From CAVQLX01 sp963811605 (GTDB lineage: Bacteria; Desulfobacterota; Binatia; DP-6), in assembly GCA_963811605.1 (NCBI GenBank), contig CAWESA010000010.1:1189710-1253709 (forward strand): a stretch of 64,000 nt of DNA, in the 5' to 3' direction. The translations under genes and the position numbers were made by a program. Position 1 is the first letter of the stretch. Every line of letters starts with the position of its first letter. Below the pieces are notes generated by a model, which saw nothing but the letters and a program-made list of their open reading frames with translations, was not told where the DNA came from and did no database searches. Shown one piece after another: positions 8,082 to 16,506 of the stretch.

Positions 8082-9569
8082 CTACGGGAAGGCGGTGAAC
8101 AGCGCCGCGACATCGGGCGTGCCCCAGCCGGTCGCGAGATCGTAGCCCGGCTTGGCGGGGAAGCCCTTCGCCTGGGTCGTGGTGCTCGAGCCCTCCACGA
8201 TGTCGTGGAAGATCGCGGCGCCTCCGCTCGCCTGGGCCTTGCCGAGCTCGTACAGCGTCGGGTTGAGGAGGCCGGCTCGCGTGCCCTTCTGCTGATTCAG
8301 CATGGCGATCAGGCCGGCGAAGGACGGCGCCCCGGCGCTGGTGCCCGAGACGCAGCACACGACGCCACCGTTCTGTCCGATGGGATAGACGGCCGACGCG
8401 GCCAGCGCGACGTCCGGCACCGTGCGCCGGTTGCTCTTGAGGCCCTTCTGCCAGCTCGGACGGCGCAGCCGGCTCCTGCCGCCGCCGCTGGCCAGCTTCC
8501 GGTCCTGCCACACGACCTCGTTGCCGTAGCCGGTGACATCGTCCGGCGACGGTGTGAACGGTGTCGTCCCTCCCACGCCGGTGACGAAGGGCGACTGCGC
8601 GAACTGGTCGACGCCCCGCTTCGGCTTCGGCATCGAGACCACCAGGGGGCCGAAGTCGCCGGAGGCAACCAGCACCGTCTGCCCCTGCGACGCGGCCTGC
8701 ATGAAGAGCTTCAACGCCTGCCGGATGAGCGGCTTCGCGCTCTTCGACGGGATGAGCACGATGGACAGGCTCAGCACGGAGACGTCCGCGCGATTGACCA
8801 GGTACGTGATCGAGTCGAGCAGCGTGCCCTGGCTGATCGCCGACGTCACGGCCGCCCCCGGGGCCACCGCCCCGGACCACGTGACGTCGAGGGCGGCCTC
8901 GAGCAGATCCTGGTCGTCGACGTGGGAGCCCGGCGTCCCGATCTGCTCGAGATCGAGGGGCGGCAGGCCGAAGCGGGTACGAAACGCCGCGATGTCGTCG
9001 GGATCGACGGGCGCGGTCGAGACGATGCCGATGCGCTGTCCCGCCCCGTCGATTCCGGCCGCCCGCAGGGACGCGAAGTCGTAGAACGCCGCGTACTCGT
9101 CCGGCGTGAAGAAGAACGTTCCGGACGGATCGATGCTGTTCGGCTGCAGCGCCGAGGTATCGAGCTGGTGCCGGAGCTCGACGTGCTGCCGGAGGTCGAC
9201 CACGTCGTCGACGATGGACGCAAGAGCCGCCGGGCGGATGCCGGGCTGGCCGCCGACGCACTCGACCTGCTGCCGGCCGGCCGGCCGTTTGATGCGGCAG
9301 CCGCCGGCGCGAAGCCAGCGCTCGGCGCGCTTCAGATCGCGCGGAGCGGCGCCGAAGCGCCGCCCGAACTCCACCGGCGTCAGCCATTGCCGGTAGTCCG
9401 GGCTGGCCGGATCCTGCTGGGCGTCGATCAGCGCGCGCAACCCGCCGGGGTCCCTGCCACGCAGACCGACCAGCGTCCGCGCGCCAGGATCGGCGGCGGC
9501 CCGCGAGACCTGCACGAGTGCGACGAGAGCGAGGGATCCGGCCAGGAGCCGGAGCGAGCGAGCAAGCAT
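8082..9569 (-). CDS. S53 family (sedolisin / kumamolisin-like) serine-carboxyl peptidase
   Basis: A secreted, probably acid-active endopeptidase. With the start at 9569 the protein has a signal peptide (residues 1-26) and a pro-kumamolisin activation domain (about 30-140). The catalytic domain has Glu224 and Asp228 (EAALD), the oxyanion Asp305 in SGDFG, and the nucleophile Ser411 in GTSAGAP. All residues of the Ser-Glu-Asp triad are present, so it should be active after propeptide removal. In-frame codons upstream of 9569 encode an Arg/Pro-rich stretch without a signal peptide and were discarded. The C-terminal LATGWGTPDVAAL is also typical of the family. Confidence 0.88.
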   Translation of the reverse strand: MLARSLRLLAGSLALVALVQVSRAAADPGARTLVGLRGRDPGGLRALIDAQQDPASPDYRQWLTPVEFGRRFGAAPRDLKRAERWLRAGGCRIKRPAGRQQVECVGGQPGIRPAALASIVDDVVDLRQHVELRHQLDTSALQPNSIDPSGTFFFTPDEYAAFYDFASLRAAGIDGAGQRIGIVSTAPVDPDDIAAFRTRFGLPPLDLEQIGTPGSHVDDQDLLEAALDVTWSGAVAPGAAVTSAISQGTLLDSITYLVNRADVSVLSLSIVLIPSKSAKPLIRQALKLFMQAASQGQTVLVASGDFGPLVVSMPKPKRGVDQFAQSPFVTGVGGTTPFTPSPDDVTGYGNEVVWQDRKLASGGGRSRLRRPSWQKGLKSNRRTVPDVALAASAVYPIGQNGGVVCCVSGTSAGAPSFAGLIAMLNQQKGTRAGLLNPTLYELGKAQASGGAAIFHDIVEGSSTTTQAKGFPAKPGYDLATGWGTPDVAALFTAFP

Positions 9570-9618
9570 CCCGGCAGGCGTACCCACCCGGCGGCGACGC
9601 GTCAAATTTCGCGCGACG

Positions 9619-10059
9619 TCAGGGCCGGCAGGTCCCCACCGCCCAGGTGCAGCCGGACGGAAGCCGCCCGTCGCGCAGCTCGGCACACTGCGCCTTGCAA
9701 TCGAACTCGCTCATCCCGTTCTTGCAGTCGGATCGGTCGTCGCCGGTCGGGAAGCAGCAGCATCCCACCCGGTTCTCGGCCTTCTCGCACGACTCCCCGA
9801 ACCACCCGCCCAGCAGGGGCTTGGCGTCCTGCGCCTTCGAGGCCTCGACTGCCTTCTTCCAGTCGGCGAGCTTGGCGAACTCGGGCGCTGCCGGCTGCAC
9901 CGCCAGGCAATCGGCCTGGCTCTTCGGGGCGCAGGCGTACGAGCCGCCGTATCCCACGCAGCAGCATCCCTCGGCGGCCACCGCCCGCGTGTCCCGTGCG
10001 CCGGTCCACAGCACCGCCAAGATCGCGATCACGACGCCCGCTCTGGCCTGGCTGGTCAT
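9619..10059 (-). CDS. Secreted small Cys-rich protein
   Basis: A 146-residue protein with an N-terminal signal peptide (residues 1-30). It then has two Cys clusters, CCC near residue 32 and CCCF near residue 100, plus several further Cys, suggesting a disulfide-stabilised exported protein. The ATG at 10059 has a purine-rich AGGGAGGG about 12 bases upstream. An in-frame GTG at 10116 would place the hydrophobic core too far inside. I do not recognise the family. It lies between an S53 peptidase and another small exported protein on the same strand. Confidence 0.6.
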   Translation of the reverse strand: MTSQARAGVVIAILAVLWTGARDTRAVAAEGCCCVGYGGSYACAPKSQADCLAVQPAAPEFAKLADWKKAVEASKAQDAKPLLGGWFGESCEKAENRVGCCCFPTGDDRSDCKNGMSEFDCKAQCAELRDGRLPSGCTWAVGTCRP

Positions 10060-10153
10060 TGCGCGAAGCCCTCCCTCGGTTGGCGACACGTTGCCCACCG
10101 CCTGCCCGGCGACCACCGGCCGGGCAGGCCGCGGATCGGAGTGACGAAGGGTC

Positions 10154-10411
10154 CTATGGCTTCGCGCCGCCCTTCATCGAGCGCCGCCATCGATCGGTGC
10201 AATCACGCACCGTCTCGACGTCGGTGTCGGTCTTCTTCGCGATCTCGTCGGCGCTGAGCCCGCCGCCCCCCTGGTCCAGCACGGCGACGACCTTCGCGCA
10301 GCCAGGCGGCATGGGCTGCGCAGCCCCGGTGGCGCCCGGCTCCTGGGCGGCTGCGCCGGCGGCAAACAGCGAGCACCCGATCAGCAGTCCCAACGTCGTT
10401 CGCATTCGCAT
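10154..10411 (-). CDS. Small secreted protein, unknown function
   Basis: An 85-residue protein with a signal peptide (MRMRTTLGLLIGCSLFAAGAA) and a short mature part of about 60 residues. The mature part contains GLSADEIAKKTDTDVETVRDCTDRWR, which resembles a helix-turn-helix-like helical hairpin rather than an enzyme. Two Cys flank it (PPGC and RDC) and could pair. A GGGAGG motif precedes the ATG. No family recognised. Confidence 0.5.
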   Translation of the reverse strand: MRMRTTLGLLIGCSLFAAGAAAQEPGATGAAQPMPPGCAKVVAVLDQGGGGLSADEIAKKTDTDVETVRDCTDRWRRSMKGGAKP

Positions 10412-10482
10412 GGGGTGTCCTCCCGATGGGTCGATGGGCCGTCCCTAGCAGATTGTCCGTCGGTTGACAGTCGGCGGGGCCG

Positions 10483-11076
10483 TCACCGCCGGAAGGACCA
10501 GCCCAGCATCAGGAGGCCGATGGCGGCGATCCAGCTCCCCGCAACCCGGACCGCCACGCGCACCCACAGGGCGCGGATCGCGGTCACCTGACCGGCGAGA
10601 AGCGACACGAGCACGAAGAGCGCGGTCGTGACGCCGGCCGCGCCCAGCGGGCTGGCGCGCGCCGTCGCCAGCTCGATCCCGTTGACGCCGCCGGCGAGCA
10701 GGCCGAGCGCCACGGCGAATCCGACCACCAGCGGCAACGGGAGCGCCGCACCGGCGGCTACCATGCCCCCGAGCGCGATGGTGAGCACGGCCTCCGCCAC
10801 GGGCGACGTCATCTGCTGGGCGACGAGCAGTCCGATCACGCTGCCCGTGAGCCACGCGGCGGGGAGTGCGAACAGCACGGCGCGGCCGAAGCGTGGGCCA
10901 TGCAGGCCCGCGAGCAACGCCAGCGCGACGACGGGCAGCAGCTCCTGCGGCGTGACGAAGAGGTGCGCCAGCCCGTCGTAGAACGGGCCGAAGCCGGTGC
11001 TCAGCAGGTGCGCGTGCGCCCGCGACGGGGCGGCGAAGCCGGCGGCGAGCGCGAGCAGCACGGCTGGCCGGCGCAT
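10483..11076 (-). CDS. HupE/UreJ-like membrane protein, divergent
   Basis: A 197-residue protein with a signal-like N-terminus ending in AHAHL and six hydrophobic helices. It has the overall plan of HupE/UreJ proteins, which are secondary permeases for Ni2+ or Co2+. The conserved HPxxGxDH motif is replaced by FYDGLAHLF, so it is a divergent paralogue. It starts two bases after the stop of the next upstream gene, a canonical HupE, and is the last gene of the minus-strand locus at 10.5-14.4 kb. His residues near the N-terminus (AHAHL) might bind metal. Confidence 0.7.
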   Translation of the reverse strand: MRRPAVLLALAAGFAAPSRAHAHLLSTGFGPFYDGLAHLFVTPQELLPVVALALLAGLHGPRFGRAVLFALPAAWLTGSVIGLLVAQQMTSPVAEAVLTIALGGMVAAGAALPLPLVVGFAVALGLLAGGVNGIELATARASPLGAAGVTTALFVLVSLLAGQVTAIRALWVRVAVRVAGSWIAAIGLLMLGWSFRR

Positions 11077-11078
11077 GG

Positions 11079-11669
11079 TCACACGCCGGTCCTGCCGACG
11101 GCCCGCACGAGGAAGACCACACCCGCCAGCGCGACGCCCGCACCGGCCACCCGCAGCGCCATCCGCCCGATCGGCCAGCGATGCGCGAGGCCGAGGCCGA
11201 TGCCCGTGGCGTGGATCGTTCCCGTCGCGATCACGAAGCCGATGCTGTAGAGGATCGCGTCCGCTCCCGGGGGCAGCTCGGTGCCATGGGCGTTGCCGTG
11301 GAAGACCGCGAAGAAGCCGACGATCAGCGCGGCGAGCCACAGCCCCGGGCGCGCCTCGATGGACACCGCAAGCCCGAGCGCGATGGCCGAGAGGGCGATC
11401 CCGACCTCGAGCCCCGGGAGGGTCACGCCCATGAGGCCCAGCATCCCGCCGAAGGCCATCACCATCGGGAAGGTGACGGGGAGGAGCCACATCGCCGGCG
11501 CCCCGAGCTGCGCTCCCCACAGCCCGACGGCGAGCATCGCGAGCACGTGATCGAGACCCGACACGGGATGCAGCAGGCCGCTGGTGAAGCCGAGCGCCTC
11601 GCCACCGCGCGTGTGCGCCAGCGCGGGTGATCCGAGTGACAGCAGCACGAGCAACGCGAGGCGGGTCAT
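11079..11669 (-). CDS. HupE/UreJ family metal permease
   Basis: A 196-residue canonical HupE/UreJ protein. It has a signal peptide ending in ALAHT, then HPVSGLDHVLAMLAVGLWG in the first core helix and FHGNAHGTELP in a later helix. Both His-rich motifs define the family and are thought to bind the metal during transport. Family members import nickel (or cobalt) across the inner membrane for hydrogenase, urease or cobalamin. No hydrogenase or urease gene is present in this window. Its ATG overlaps the stop of the upstream gene by four bases (ATGA). Confidence 0.82.
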   Translation of the reverse strand: MTRLALLVLLSLGSPALAHTRGGEALGFTSGLLHPVSGLDHVLAMLAVGLWGAQLGAPAMWLLPVTFPMVMAFGGMLGLMGVTLPGLEVGIALSAIALGLAVSIEARPGLWLAALIVGFFAVFHGNAHGTELPPGADAILYSIGFVIATGTIHATGIGLGLAHRWPIGRMALRVAGAGVALAGVVFLVRAVGRTGV

Positions 11670-12697
11670 CGCACCATGCCGAGGAGGAGCGCCGTCCGCT
11701 GGATGGTCCAGAACGCCCCCAGCGAGCCGACCGCGTACCCCGGCAGCAGCTCCACCCAGCGCGGCCACCTGATCTGTAGCTGGCGAAACGAGCGCTCGAG
11801 CAGGAGGATCAGGAGGATGAACGTGACCTGGCCGATCTCGACGCCGGCGTTGAAGCTCACGAGCGCGAGCGGCAGCTCGCTGCGCGGCAGCCCGGCGCTG
11901 GTCAGCGCGCCGGCGAAGCCGAAGCCGTGCAGCAGCCCGAAGAGGAAGGCGACGATCCAGGGCTTGCGGATCGTCAGACTGGTCTCGCCCCGCCACGACC
12001 GCACGATCTCCGGCCCGAGGAAGAGGATGCTGAGCGCGATGGCGGCGTTCAGCGGGAGCAGCGGCGCGTTGGCGTAGCCGAGCGTCGCGATCGCGAGCGT
12101 GATGCTGTGAGCGATCGTGAACGCCGTCACGGTCTCGATCAGCATCCAGCGGTCCTTCACGATCAGCAGCAGCCCCAGCACGAAGAGGAGATGATCCACG
12201 CCGAAGGCGATGTGCTGGATGCCGTGCAGCAGGTAGGTGCCCGCGAGCGCCAGGCGCCCCTGGGACGCGGCGATCTCCACCCAGGGCTGGGACGGGGTGA
12301 CCAGCGTGGTGGAGCTCCCGCCGTCGGCCGTCTCCACGCGGACGAGCACGTCCGTGATGGTTCCCTGGAGCCCGACGAACTCGATGCGCTTCCCGGCGAG
12401 CCCGGCTTCGCCGGTGTCGATCGTGCGCCGCTCCACCAGCGAGTCCGTGAGCTCCTGCACGATCGGCTCGCCGACCTCGCGCACGCCCTCCGGGAGCCCG
12501 AGCACGACGGGGAGGCGCATGCCGGAGAGCACCGGCGTGCGCCACAGCAGGGTCCAGCGCGCCGGGCCGACTTCCCGGACCTCGAGCAAGGCGGGGCGCA
12601 CCTCGTGCGCGCGAGCCGCGGGCGTCGCCGCGAGCACCCCGAGTGCCAGGGCGATCAGGATGCGGCTCATCGAACCGCCGCGGCCGCCGCTGCGCAT
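11666..12697 (-). CDS. HupE/UreJ_2 type membrane protein with extracytoplasmic N-domain
   Basis: A third HupE-like protein of about 343 residues. A signal peptide is followed by an extracytoplasmic beta-rich domain of about 130 residues, and then by seven helices with HGIQHIAFGVDHLLFVLGLL and LLHGFGFAGAL, the motifs of the HupE_UreJ_2 family. I take the ATG at 12697 because it overlaps the upstream stop in an ATGA arrangement, as at 11666-11669 in the same operon. The ATG at 12670 (MSRILIAL) is equally good as a signal-peptide start. The N-terminal domain could capture metal or a partner protein; that part is inference. Confidence 0.82.
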   Translation of the reverse strand: MRSGGRGGSMSRILIALALGVLAATPAARAHEVRPALLEVREVGPARWTLLWRTPVLSGMRLPVVLGLPEGVREVGEPIVQELTDSLVERRTIDTGEAGLAGKRIEFVGLQGTITDVLVRVETADGGSSTTLVTPSQPWVEIAASQGRLALAGTYLLHGIQHIAFGVDHLLFVLGLLLIVKDRWMLIETVTAFTIAHSITLAIATLGYANAPLLPLNAAIALSILFLGPEIVRSWRGETSLTIRKPWIVAFLFGLLHGFGFAGALTSAGLPRSELPLALVSFNAGVEIGQVTFILLILLLERSFRQLQIRWPRWVELLPGYAVGSLGAFWTIQRTALLLGMVR

Positions 12698-13542
12698 CAG
12701 AACGCGAACCCGACCGCCATCAGCGGGCCGCGCAGCTGCAGGGCGAGGTCGTTCCCGGCTCCGAAATCGTGATTGAACCCGACCACCCGGTAGCCCGCCT
12801 CGAGCCAGGGCTGGGTGCCCCAGGGGGACCAGTCGAACCAGTACCGGATGTCGCCGAGGAAGCTCCAGTTCAGCCGGGAGCCGCCGGGAAGGCCGCCCAG
12901 GTCGCCGCGGAAGTCGAACGAGAAGTGGTCGTCGACCGGGATCTCCCAGCGCAGACCGAGCATGGGGGTGGCCGTCGTGAAGCTGCGCGAGACGCTGCGG
13001 CCGCCGCCCTGGATGCCGCCCACCACGCCCGCCGAGGCCTCGAGGTCGACCCCCAGGTGGACGATGCGGGTGCCGAGATAGACGCCGAGCGAGATCGGAC
13101 GCCGCCATGCGGGAACGCGATACTCGACCAGCTCGTAGCCCACGGCGACGTCCGCGATCACCGGCCTGAGCCGTGCCGTCGCCCCGACCTGCACGGTGCA
13201 GCAGAACCGGGTGGGAACGCGCTCGCTCGCGCTCGTGTCGAGGAAGCCACCATAGGCATCCGCGAACAAGCTCCAGCGATCGTACCGGGCCGCGAAGTAG
13301 CCGCCGAGCGTGAATGCGTCGCCGTGCCACAGCAGCGTCAGGACGTCGCCGATCGTGGTGTCGACCGTGGCGGTGCGTCCCTTCACCTCGATCGTGCCGA
13401 ACGTCCCCGGCAGCCAGGCGTACGGCATGACCTCGAACTGCCAGCCGGGAGCCTGCTCCTCCTCCGCGGCGCGGGCTGGCGCGGCGGCCACGAGGATCGC
13501 GATTCCGAGCAGCATCGTGCGGATGGCCGAGGGCATCGTCAT
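12697..13542 (-). CDS. Outer-membrane beta-barrel protein, unknown substrate
   Basis: A 281-residue exported protein with a signal peptide (cleavage near ARA-AEEE). Alternating hydrophobic and polar strands and a terminal Phe (MAVGFAF) are as expected for a BAM-inserted barrel. Strands such as FEVMPYAWLPGTFG and LGGYFAARYDRWSLFADAYGG repeat through the protein. It sits between another barrel protein and the HupE genes with overlaps of only a few bases. It may be the outer-membrane half of the same uptake route. No specific family is certain. Confidence 0.75.
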   Translation of the reverse strand: MTMPSAIRTMLLGIAILVAAAPARAAEEEQAPGWQFEVMPYAWLPGTFGTIEVKGRTATVDTTIGDVLTLLWHGDAFTLGGYFAARYDRWSLFADAYGGFLDTSASERVPTRFCCTVQVGATARLRPVIADVAVGYELVEYRVPAWRRPISLGVYLGTRIVHLGVDLEASAGVVGGIQGGGRSVSRSFTTATPMLGLRWEIPVDDHFSFDFRGDLGGLPGGSRLNWSFLGDIRYWFDWSPWGTQPWLEAGYRVVGFNHDFGAGNDLALQLRGPLMAVGFAF

Positions 13543-13545
13543 TGC

Positions 13546-14376
13546 CTACTTCGGGAACAGGAACTGCACCTGGAAGCGCAGCTGCCAGTCCGGGCCGAAG
13601 CTCGGGGTGAGCGCGTTGTAGTACGCCTGCAACGACGTGTTGACCGGCAGCTTGGCGAGATCGCCCAGCGCCTCACCTCCGGGCAGAGCGCCGAGCCGGA
13701 ACGTCCTGCCGCCGCCGAGCCCGAGCGGGACGGTCCACTGGTCGCCCTTCGAGGCCGTCCAGTCGGCCGTCAAGATGGGAGCGGTCGTGGCGTACCATCC
13801 CTTGCCGAAGTTGTAGTTCACGAACGGCTGCATGAGCAGCAAGTTCACGTCGTGATCGCTCCAGCCGGCGAACGACCACTGGTTGTTGACCAGCATGCCG
13901 ACCACCCACGGGCCCTGCATGGTGAGCGCCACGGCGGACGGCCCGGCGCTCCACTTGCCGCTGCCCAGCTCCGTGCTGGTCGCGGTCGGGAACGTGAAGG
14001 TCGGTCCGGCGCCCCAGATGAACGTCTCGGAACCGACCGGTGACAGGAACAGCGTCGGGTTGATGTCGCCGAGGCCGAAGGCGTGGTCGATGCCTGGCGC
14101 CAGCGACGGCTGGTTGATGATGGGCATGATCGTCCGCGTGATGAGGTTCCAGCTGTCACCGAGCTTGATCGGGATGACCGGCTGGACGTTCAGGACCCAC
14201 ACCGTCCGGTTCTCCGGCCCGCTGTTGAAGTTGAAGTTGTTCTGGAACGGGACGCTGATGAGATCGGCGACGGGGTTCTGCGTCTGCTTCGCGAGGTCGG
14301 TGTCGCTGTCGTCTGCCCCCGCCGGCGCGACGAGCGCGAGCGCGACCAGGCCCACGGTAATCCAGGTTCTCCGCAT
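13546..14376 (-). CDS. Neuromedin U / MetA-pathway-like outer-membrane protein
   Basis: A 276-residue exported protein with a signal peptide (cleavage near AGA-DDSD). Its body resembles the family annotated as neuromedin U precursor or phenol-degradation MetA-like barrels. The marks are NPVADLISVPFQNNFNF near the N-terminus, LGDINPTLFLSP, and GKWSAGPSAVALTMQGPWVVG. It ends LRFQVQFLFPK, a terminal aromatic strand. The next gene downstream starts only three bases after its stop, so it belongs to the HupE locus. Function in transport of small molecules across the outer membrane is likely but unproven. Confidence 0.75.
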   Translation of the reverse strand: MRRTWITVGLVALALVAPAGADDSDTDLAKQTQNPVADLISVPFQNNFNFNSGPENRTVWVLNVQPVIPIKLGDSWNLITRTIMPIINQPSLAPGIDHAFGLGDINPTLFLSPVGSETFIWGAGPTFTFPTATSTELGSGKWSAGPSAVALTMQGPWVVGMLVNNQWSFAGWSDHDVNLLLMQPFVNYNFGKGWYATTAPILTADWTASKGDQWTVPLGLGGGRTFRLGALPGGEALGDLAKLPVNTSLQAYYNALTPSFGPDWQLRFQVQFLFPK

Positions 14377-14383
14377 CGGCCCC

Positions 14384-15226
14384 TCACGCCGCCGGACAGG
14401 AGCGCACGCAGCCGACGTACTGCTGCTCGCAGGCCGTCAACGCCGGCGCCTGTGCGCTCTCCGCGCCGGTGCGGCAGATGAACGCATTCGTTTGGCTGGT
14501 CTCGACGCAGTCCGCGAGCGCCGCGCTGCCGGCGGGATTGGACGCCTCGCACGCGGTGGCCGCCGCGCGCCGCTCGGCGTCGCACATCGCGAATGCCACC
14601 ACGAGCGCGGAACGCACCGGCGCATTGCAGGTCGTGCGATCCGCGCGGCAGGTCTCGGTGCAGCCGGAGTCCTTGTTGCGGCACCCGCTCGTATCGGCGT
14701 TGGCGATCCGGTTGCACGCCGCGTATGCCGAGGATCGCGTGCGGCGCGCCTGGATCTCGCACAGCCGCGCGCCCGCCGGCGGCTCGCCGGGGCCGCAGCG
14801 CTCCGTGCACGCGTCGAACTCGGCACGGCACGCGCGCAGCTCGGGGGCGGTCTGCCCGCGGACGCGGTTTCGGCACTGGAACCCCGCGACGCGGGCGTCG
14901 TCGATGCAGTGCACCCGCTGCTTCTTCTCGGTCGGGAACTGCCTGGCGCAGCCGGCGATCGCCAGCTGCTGCTGGCCGAGGCACGCGGCGACCGCCGGCC
15001 CGGCGCCGGTCGCGGCGTCGCAGTCGTTCTCCAGGGTCGCACACGCCTCGACACATGCCGGGTCGCGATCGCGGCACAGCTGGCGGTCGAGCGCGAAGCC
15101 GTCGCGGGCGGCGCGGCGGCATTCCACGTAGTCGGTGCGCGCGGCCTCGAGGCACGGGTCGCTGCACACCCGGGCGAGTGCCAGCGGTGTCCCCAGGACG
15201 GCGAGCAGGAGCGCGAGGACACGCAT
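14384..15226 (-). CDS. Secreted Cys-rich helical repeat protein
   Basis: A 280-residue exported protein with a signal peptide and about 30 Cys. The Cys occur as repeated C-x3-C and C-x3-C-x6-C units, for example CVEACATLENDC and CTETCRADRTTC. The spacing fits disulfide-tied helical hairpins. I do not know a named family, but several secreted Cys-rich proteins of this window share the style. It ends seven bases before the start of the neuromedin-U-like gene, so it may be the first or second gene of the HupE transcription unit. Confidence 0.65.
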   Translation of the reverse strand: MRVLALLLAVLGTPLALARVCSDPCLEAARTDYVECRRAARDGFALDRQLCRDRDPACVEACATLENDCDAATGAGPAVAACLGQQQLAIAGCARQFPTEKKQRVHCIDDARVAGFQCRNRVRGQTAPELRACRAEFDACTERCGPGEPPAGARLCEIQARRTRSSAYAACNRIANADTSGCRNKDSGCTETCRADRTTCNAPVRSALVVAFAMCDAERRAAATACEASNPAGSAALADCVETSQTNAFICRTGAESAQAPALTACEQQYVGCVRSCPAA

Positions 15227-15248
15227 GGAGCCGGGCGACGAGACGCAG

Positions 15249-15596
15249 CTAGCGCTGTGGCTGGAACCTGTCCCGGGGGTCCGCCGCGAAGCAGGTCGAC
15301 GTCCCCTCCTGGCACAGGACGACGTACGTCGTGCGCTGGTTGCAGCCCGCGACACCCACCGTGTACTCGACCCGGTTGAGGCCCATCACGAACGGTCCCT
15401 GGATGGCGGGCTGGATGTAGTCCTGCGACAGCACGGTCCCGGTCGCCGACGGACAGTTGAGATCGAATCGGCCGCGCTCCAGCGCCGCCTGGATGGCGGC
15501 GGGCTGCCGGCTGGCGAGCTGCTGCGATTGCGTCGCGCAGCCCGCCACGATAGCCGCCGCGACACCGAATGCCGCCACGTCCCATGATTTCACCAT
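15249..15596 (-). CDS. Small lipoprotein, unknown function
   Basis: A 115-residue protein with a lipobox (AAIVAGC, Cys20) and thus predicted lipid anchoring. Three further Cys (NCP, AGCNQ and CQEGTSTC) suggest disulfides in the mature part. The ATG at 15596 has a clear AGGAGGG nine bases upstream and is followed by a normal signal sequence. It lies 22 bases upstream of the Cys-rich gene on the same strand and probably starts the 15.6-10.5 kb transcription unit. Confidence 0.65.
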   Translation of the reverse strand: MVKSWDVAAFGVAAAIVAGCATQSQQLASRQPAAIQAALERGRFDLNCPSATGTVLSQDYIQPAIQGPFVMGLNRVEYTVGVAGCNQRTTYVVLCQEGTSTCFAADPRDRFQPQR

Positions 15597-15771
15597 CCCC
15601 GGGTTCCCTCCTGAGAGCCCCAGCGATAGCCCGGGCTCGCGGGGACGTCTTGCCATCTTGCGCCAGCCCCACGCAACGTCGCCATCGTGCACGCCGGCGT
15701 TACCCGGCAAGACTCGCACCGCAGCGAGCCGTCGCCTTGCGCGCAGGTTCGTGGGCCACGTAGGAGGCGGC

Positions 15772-16506
15772 ATGCACAGCAGCCACCACGGGGGCCGCGC
15801 CCAGCGCGACGGCTCGCTCGAGCTCGTGCTGACGGGCAAGCGGCTGCCGAAGTTCGGCCTCCTGCTCGGTGCCATGCTGGCGGAGCTCACGCTCTCGCCC
15901 TTCATCGCGATGATCCCCGGCGGGATCGTCGTCGTGCAGGGACTCACCACGCTCGTCCTCCTGGCGGCGCTGGCGGTCGCGGGTCCGCATCGCATCGCCG
16001 TCGTGCTCTTCACCGTCGCGCTCCTCTTTCACGTGGTGGCGAGCGTCGCGGAGGGCTCGTCACTGGCGACGATATCGCCCGCGTTCCGCCTCGCATTCCT
16101 CTGCTACGTGGTCTGGCTCGTCGTCCGGCGCGTGCTCGCCGATCGCGCCGTGACGCTGGACACCGTCGCCGGCGCGGCGTGCGCCTACATGCTCCTCGGG
16201 CTGGTGTGGGGGGAGCTCTTCCTGCTGATCGAGCGGCTACGGCCGGGCTCGCTGCACGTGCCCGCCACCTGGATCGAAGGTCCGGGTCGAACGCTGCGAA
16301 CGACGCTCGTGTATTTCAGCTTCGCCACCCTGACGACGCTCGGGTACGGCGAGATCCACCCGACCGACGCCGTGGGGGGCAGCATCTGTGCCGCGGAGGC
16401 TCTGGTCGGCCAGCTCTACCTGGCGATCATGATCGCCCGCATGGTCGGACTGCACACCGCGCGGCAGACGACGGACGACGGCCCCGCTCCCGGCCAGGCG
16501 CCATGA
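15772..16506 (+). CDS. Potassium-channel-like ion channel protein
   Basis: A 244-residue membrane protein with about five hydrophobic helices, then a pore loop and a final helix. The pore loop reads LTTLGYGEIHP, a variant of the TxGYGD potassium selectivity filter in which Asp is Glu. The ATG at 15772 has a TAGGAGG ribosome-binding site. The stop overlaps the ATG of pqiA (ATGA), so channel and PqiABC proteins are made together. That pairing is unusual, since pqi operons are normally linked to lipid transport only. No cytoplasmic RCK domain is present. Confidence 0.8.
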   Translation: MHSSHHGGRAQRDGSLELVLTGKRLPKFGLLLGAMLAELTLSPFIAMIPGGIVVVQGLTTLVLLAALAVAGPHRIAVVLFTVALLFHVVASVAEGSSLATISPAFRLAFLCYVVWLVVRRVLADRAVTLDTVAGAACAYMLLGLVWGELFLLIERLRPGSLHVPATWIEGPGRTLRTTLVYFSFATLTTLGYGEIHPTDAVGGSICAAEALVGQLYLAIMIARMVGLHTARQTTDDGPAPGQAP

